25,962 nucleotides of DNA, from NCBI GenBank assembly GCA_900553125.1, contig USCB01000025.1, positions 1 through 25,962 of the forward strand, given 5' to 3'. Positions within the stretch are counted from its first letter, which is position 1. Each line of letters begins with the position of its first letter. Made by a program: the position numbers and the translations under genes. Source of the stretch: an uncultured Clostridium sp. GTDB taxonomy: Bacteria; Bacillota; Clostridia; TANB77; CAG-508. The notes under the pieces are model-generated. The model worked only from the letters and a program-made list of their open reading frames with translations, searched no databases and was not told the origin of the DNA. Shown here piece by piece: positions 22,542-25,962 of this stretch.

Positions 22542-23819
22542 ATGTTAAAAAATGCTATAGCATATATCTTGAGAAAGAGGAGTAGAACAGTTATTATATT
22601 TATTATTTTAACAATAGTTCTTTCATGCTTATACACATGTTTAAACATAATGACATCAACAATCAGCTTAGAAAATAATTTATATAAGTTATCAAATACA
22701 TCTTTATCAATAACACAAAATAACAATGAGAACTTTAAAACAAATCAATTTAAAGAAATAGAAAATATAAAAGAGATAAAAGAAACAATTCCCCAATATG
22801 ATGGACTAGCAAAATCTACAAATATTAAAGCAGTAGAAGGAATGCAAATGATCGAAAGAGACGATATGCCAGAAGAATTTAGAAATATATTTTCAATAGA
22901 AGCCACAAATAATACTGGAAAGGACAATTTATTTAATAGTGGAATTTTTACTCTTATAAAAGGTAGACATATTGAAAAAGATGACAGAGAAAAAATTATT
23001 ATACATGAAGAACTGGCACAAAAAAATAATTTAGAATTAAATGATAAAATTCGTCTTGAACTATTTGATTTAAACAATAATGAAATAAAAACAGAATATG
23101 AATTTGAGATTATTGGGATTTTTTCTGGGAAAAAACAAGAAAAATACACAGGAATGACATCAGACTTTAGTGAAAATATGGTATTTATCGATTATGAATC
23201 AAGCCAAACAGCATTAAACAACGCAGAAAACAATGAAGTTGTAAATAAACTTGAAATATTTTCAGATAGTCCAAAAGATACAAATATAGTATTAAATAAA
23301 ATTAAAGAAATAAAAATTGATTGGTCAAAATTCAATATTGAAAAAGATGATGATGTATATGAAGAAACTTTAGAATCTGTAGAAGGGATAAAACATATAA
23401 TAAAGGTTATGACATATTTAATTATGACAGGAGGAATAATAGTTTTATCATTAATATTAATTTTATGGCTAAGGGAAAGAATTTATGAAATAGGAATATT
23501 ATTATCAATAGGAATAAGTAAAGTAAAAATTATAGCTCAATTTATATTTGAGTTGATATTTATATCACTACCATCTATAGTAGCATCTTTATTTTTAGGA
23601 AATGTGATATTAAATCAAATAATAGGTGGATTTATCAATTCTGATAATTCGACAATAAATATTAATAATCTACTAAAAAATGATAATTTAATATCAAATA
23701 TTACAATATTTTTACAAAGTTATGGAATATTAATAGGAATTATTGTTTTATCAGTTATTATTGCAAGTGCAATGATATTAGTAAAAAAACCAAAAGAAAT
23801 ATTATCAAAGATAAGTTAG
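22542..23819 (+). CDS. FtsX-like ABC transporter permease (first of operon)
   Basis: A 425-residue MacB-type permease. TM1 is at about 14-36 (TVIIFIILTIVLSCLYTCL), then a large outer domain at about 40-285, then three TM helices (from about 288, ending near 410) with the FtsX-type motif LWLRERIYEIGILLSIGISK that couples to the ATPase. It ends in KKPKEILSKIS. I start at ATG 22542 with GGAG 10 nt upstream. The in-frame GTG 22533 sits too close to that site. It is 9 nt from the ATPase gene. It is probably half of a heteromeric exporter or a membrane-stress complex. The substrate cannot be inferred. Confidence 0.88.
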   Translation: MLKNAIAYILRKRSRTVIIFIILTIVLSCLYTCLNIMTSTISLENNLYKLSNTSLSITQNNNENFKTNQFKEIENIKEIKETIPQYDGLAKSTNIKAVEGMQMIERDDMPEEFRNIFSIEATNNTGKDNLFNSGIFTLIKGRHIEKDDREKIIIHEELAQKNNLELNDKIRLELFDLNNNEIKTEYEFEIIGIFSGKKQEKYTGMTSDFSENMVFIDYESSQTALNNAENNEVVNKLEIFSDSPKDTNIVLNKIKEIKIDWSKFNIEKDDDVYEETLESVEGIKHIIKVMTYLIMTGGIIVLSLILILWLRERIYEIGILLSIGISKVKIIAQFIFELIFISLPSIVASLFLGNVILNQIIGGFINSDNSTININNLLKNDNLISNITIFLQSYGILIGIIVLSVIIASAMILVKKPKEILSKIS

Positions 23820-23828
23820 GAGATTGCA

Positions 23829-24473
23829 ATGGATATATTAGAAATAAAAAATGTAACATATAATTATTCAAATTCAAAAGAGAAGATTTTGTTATCAGTA
23901 AATCAAAAGTTTGAACTTGGACAATTTTATGCAATAATAGGAAAATCAGGAGCAGGGAAGTCAACATTACTTTCATTATTAGCAGGACTAGACAAACCAC
24001 AAAAAGGTCAAATTCTATTCAAAAATGAGGATATAGAGAACAAAGGGTATATTAATCATAGAAAAAACAATATAACATTAGTTTTTCAAAATTATAATTT
24101 AATTGATTATTTAACACCAATAGAAAATGTTAGATTAGTAAATAAAAAGGCATCAGAAGATATTTTGTTAAAATTGGGACTTGATGAAAGTCAGATAAAT
24201 AGAAATGTAATGAAATTATCTGGTGGCCAACAGCAAAGAGTAGCCATAGCAAGAGCATTAGCATCAGAAGCACCAATAATTCTAGCTGACGAACCTACAG
24301 GAAATCTTGATAGTGACACTGCAGGAGAAATAATAGAAATATTAAAAAGATTGGCTAAAGAGAGAAATAAATGTGTAATAGTTGTAACACATAGTAAGGA
24401 AGTTGCAAATTCTGCTGATATTATTTTAGAATTAAGTGACAAAAAATTAAGAAAGATAAGTAAAATTAATTAG
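23829..24473 (+). CDS. ABC transporter ATP-binding protein of the permease pair
   Basis: A 214-residue ATPase, slightly short. Walker A GKSGAGKST (38-46), Q-loop Q87 (LVFQNYNLIDYL), signature LSGGQQQ (130-136), Walker B IILADEPTG (D154, E155), D-loop GNLDSDT and H188. The YLTPIENV segment places it in the MacB/FtsE group. The previous stop codon is part of its ribosome site (TTAGGAGA), and 11 nt separate it from the second permease, so all three proteins are made together and presumably form one complex. Confidence 0.93.
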   Translation: MDILEIKNVTYNYSNSKEKILLSVNQKFELGQFYAIIGKSGAGKSTLLSLLAGLDKPQKGQILFKNEDIENKGYINHRKNNITLVFQNYNLIDYLTPIENVRLVNKKASEDILLKLGLDESQINRNVMKLSGGQQQRVAIARALASEAPIILADEPTGNLDSDTAGEIIEILKRLAKERNKCVIVVTHSKEVANSADIILELSDKKLRKISKIN

Positions 24474-24484
24474 GAGGGATATTG

Positions 24485-25861
24485 ATGATAAAAAATGCTT
24501 TTGCATATGTAACAAGAAAAAGTTTAAAATCAATAATAATATTATTAGTTATTATGGCTATGTCAACACTTAGTCTGATTAGTTTGGCAATTAAAGATGC
24601 TACTAATAGAGCTTCAGAAGAAACTTTTAAAAATATAACAAATAGTTTTTCTATGGAAATAAATAGAAGAGTTAATCTTGGAACACCTAGAGGTGGAGGG
24701 AATATAAAAGGAAAAGATATAAAAAAAATAACTGAATCTGAAGATATTGCCTCTTTTGTAAAGAGAATAAATAGTGTAGCTGATTTGGTAGATAATGATA
24801 TTATAGAAACTAAAAAAACAATTGCAAATCAATCACCAGAAAGAGCAGAAAATTTTAAAAGAACAGTTATGCTAACAGGAGTTAATGATTCATCAAAAGA
24901 AAATAAATTTGTGTCAGGAGCTTACAAATTAATAGAAGGAGAACATTTAGAAGAAAATGACAAAAGTAAGATTTTAATACATAAAGACTTAGCTGAAAAA
25001 AACAATTTAAAAATTGGAGATAAAATAAAAATTAAGTCCAATTTATTTGATGCAGATAATGAAAAAGGAGCAAATGAAACACTAGAAGTAGAAATAAAAG
25101 GAATTTTCGATGGCCACAATGAAAGTAGTGTAACTTCTGCACAAGAACTTTACGAAAATACATTAATAACAGATTTAGATACAGCTGCAAAAGTTTATGG
25201 AAACACAGAAGATACTGCAGTATATCAAGATGCAACATTTTTTGTAAAAGGTGATAAAAATTTGGATCAAGTCATTAAAAATATTAAAAAACTTGATATA
25301 AATTGGAAACAATACAATTTAATTAAAAGTTCAACAAATTATCCAGCACTACAACAATCAATATCTGGTATATATTCAATAGCAAACAAATTATTTGCTG
25401 CTTCATTAATATTTGCAGGTATTACAGTTTCATTATTATTACTTTTATGGATGAATGCTAGAAAAAAAGAAATAGCAATTTTTCTATCATTAGGAATATC
25501 AAAATTGAAAATTTTCGGACAATTTGTTGTTGAATTAGTATTTATATCTATCCCTGCCTATATAGGCTCATATTTCTTAGCACTTTATACAGGAAACATG
25601 ATGGGAAATAATATATTAAATAAAGTTACTGGAAACATTGCTAAACAAATAGCAAAGCAATCAGCATCTAGTGGACTTGGTGGAGGAGCAGAAGTAGACG
25701 GTTTTAATAAAACTTTAACAAGCTTAGATATTAATATATTACCAAAATCAATAATATATGTAATTTTATTTATGTCTTTGGTACTTATAATATCTTTAGT
25801 GTTATCATCTATAAGTAGTTTAAAAAAGAACCCAAAGGAATTGTTAATTGATACAAAGTAG
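24485..25861 (+). CDS. FtsX-like ABC transporter permease (second of operon)
   Basis: A 458-residue homologue of the first permease: it begins MIKNAFAYVTRKSLKSIIIL and ends KKNPKELLIDTK, parallel to the MLKNAIAYILRKRS start and KKPKEILSKIS end of its partner. TM1 is at about 14-36, an outer domain follows to about 295, and TM helices cluster from about 300 to 450. LWMNARKKEIAIFLSLGISK is the coupling segment. A Gly/Ser/Ala-rich loop (about 395-410) lies between the last TM helices. AGGAGG lies 7 nt before ATG 24485, which is better placed than the TTG at 24482. The pair probably arose by duplication and works as a heterodimer. Confidence 0.88.
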   Translation: MIKNAFAYVTRKSLKSIIILLVIMAMSTLSLISLAIKDATNRASEETFKNITNSFSMEINRRVNLGTPRGGGNIKGKDIKKITESEDIASFVKRINSVADLVDNDIIETKKTIANQSPERAENFKRTVMLTGVNDSSKENKFVSGAYKLIEGEHLEENDKSKILIHKDLAEKNNLKIGDKIKIKSNLFDADNEKGANETLEVEIKGIFDGHNESSVTSAQELYENTLITDLDTAAKVYGNTEDTAVYQDATFFVKGDKNLDQVIKNIKKLDINWKQYNLIKSSTNYPALQQSISGIYSIANKLFAASLIFAGITVSLLLLLWMNARKKEIAIFLSLGISKLKIFGQFVVELVFISIPAYIGSYFLALYTGNMMGNNILNKVTGNIAKQIAKQSASSGLGGGAEVDGFNKTLTSLDINILPKSIIYVILFMSLVLIISLVLSSISSLKKNPKELLIDTK

Positions 25862-25921
25862 ATGACATAGTTTACAGATAATTAAATAATAAATAGTGTA
25901 AAAGCTAATAAGGATTTAGTT

Positions 25922-25962
25922 ATGAATAAAGAAGAAATAATAAAATATTGTTTAACATTAGA
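25922..25962 (+). CDS. Start of a gene cut by the window end, possibly YjbR/MmcQ-like
   Basis: ATG 25922 follows AAGGA with 7-8 nt spacing and opens MNKEEIIKYCLTL before the sequence ends. That opening resembles YjbR/MmcQ family proteins (small, CyaY-like fold), but 13 residues are too few to be sure. Confidence 0.4.
   Translation, partial: MNKEEIIKYCLTL

Overview
The window looks like chromosome from a low-GC, Gram-positive, spore-forming Firmicute, most likely an uncultured Clostridia lineage. The evidence is the very AT-rich coding sequence (most sampled stretches about 25-30% GC by eye), strong AGGAGG ribosome binding sites, sigma-A type promoters, many intrinsic terminators, and a complete spo0A. 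No rRNA, tRNA, CRISPR array or transposase gene was seen.

Layout. 1-1815: a dispersed-repeat palindrome, then an ECF-like sigma factor and its membrane anti-sigma partner. 1934-2614 (minus): a Zn-phospholipase-C-like protein, richer in GC than its neighbours, with a perfect promoter and an operator-like dyad. 2875-11654: a co-directional block with cardiolipin synthase, a tandem AAA+ (SpoVK/CbxX type) protein, a MacB-type ABC ATPase, a giant FtsX-like permease (split by a +1 frameshift) and a DUF6873-like protein. 11693-14436: htpG behind a CIRCE-like operator and a tandem repeat, then an RdgB/HAM1 protein. 14470-16187: a radical SAM protein (minus) divergent from a YigZ/IMPACT protein (also split by a +1 frameshift), with a second palindromic repeat between them. 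16271-18116: spo0A, a decayed glycosyltransferase fragment and a second HAM1-family protein. 18268-22061: oleate hydratase, a DUF2974 alpha/beta-hydrolase and a polysaccharide deacetylase (minus). 22159-25861: a leader with two tiny ORFs and a permease-ATPase-permease ABC operon. The start of a YjbR/MmcQ-like gene runs off the end.

Main observation. Only two genes are broken, the giant permease and YigZ. Both need exactly one +1 shift, and at both points the zero-frame codon is CGG followed by A, so that skipping the C gives GGA (Gly) and restores the conserved protein. Reading every other native gene (about 7,570 codons in all), I find no other in-frame CGG, although CGT, CGC, CGA, AGA and AGG are used. 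The only other in-frame CGG codons (two) are in the compositionally foreign phospholipase-like gene. This fits an unassigned or starved CGG codon that provokes +1 frameshifting. Sequencing errors or coincident mutations remain the alternative.

Themes. Envelope and stress functions dominate: sigma/anti-sigma pair, cardiolipin synthase, two FtsX-type ABC systems, HtpG, oleate hydratase and polysaccharide deacetylase. Nucleotide-pool cleaning is represented by two HAM1-family proteins, and sporulation control by Spo0A.
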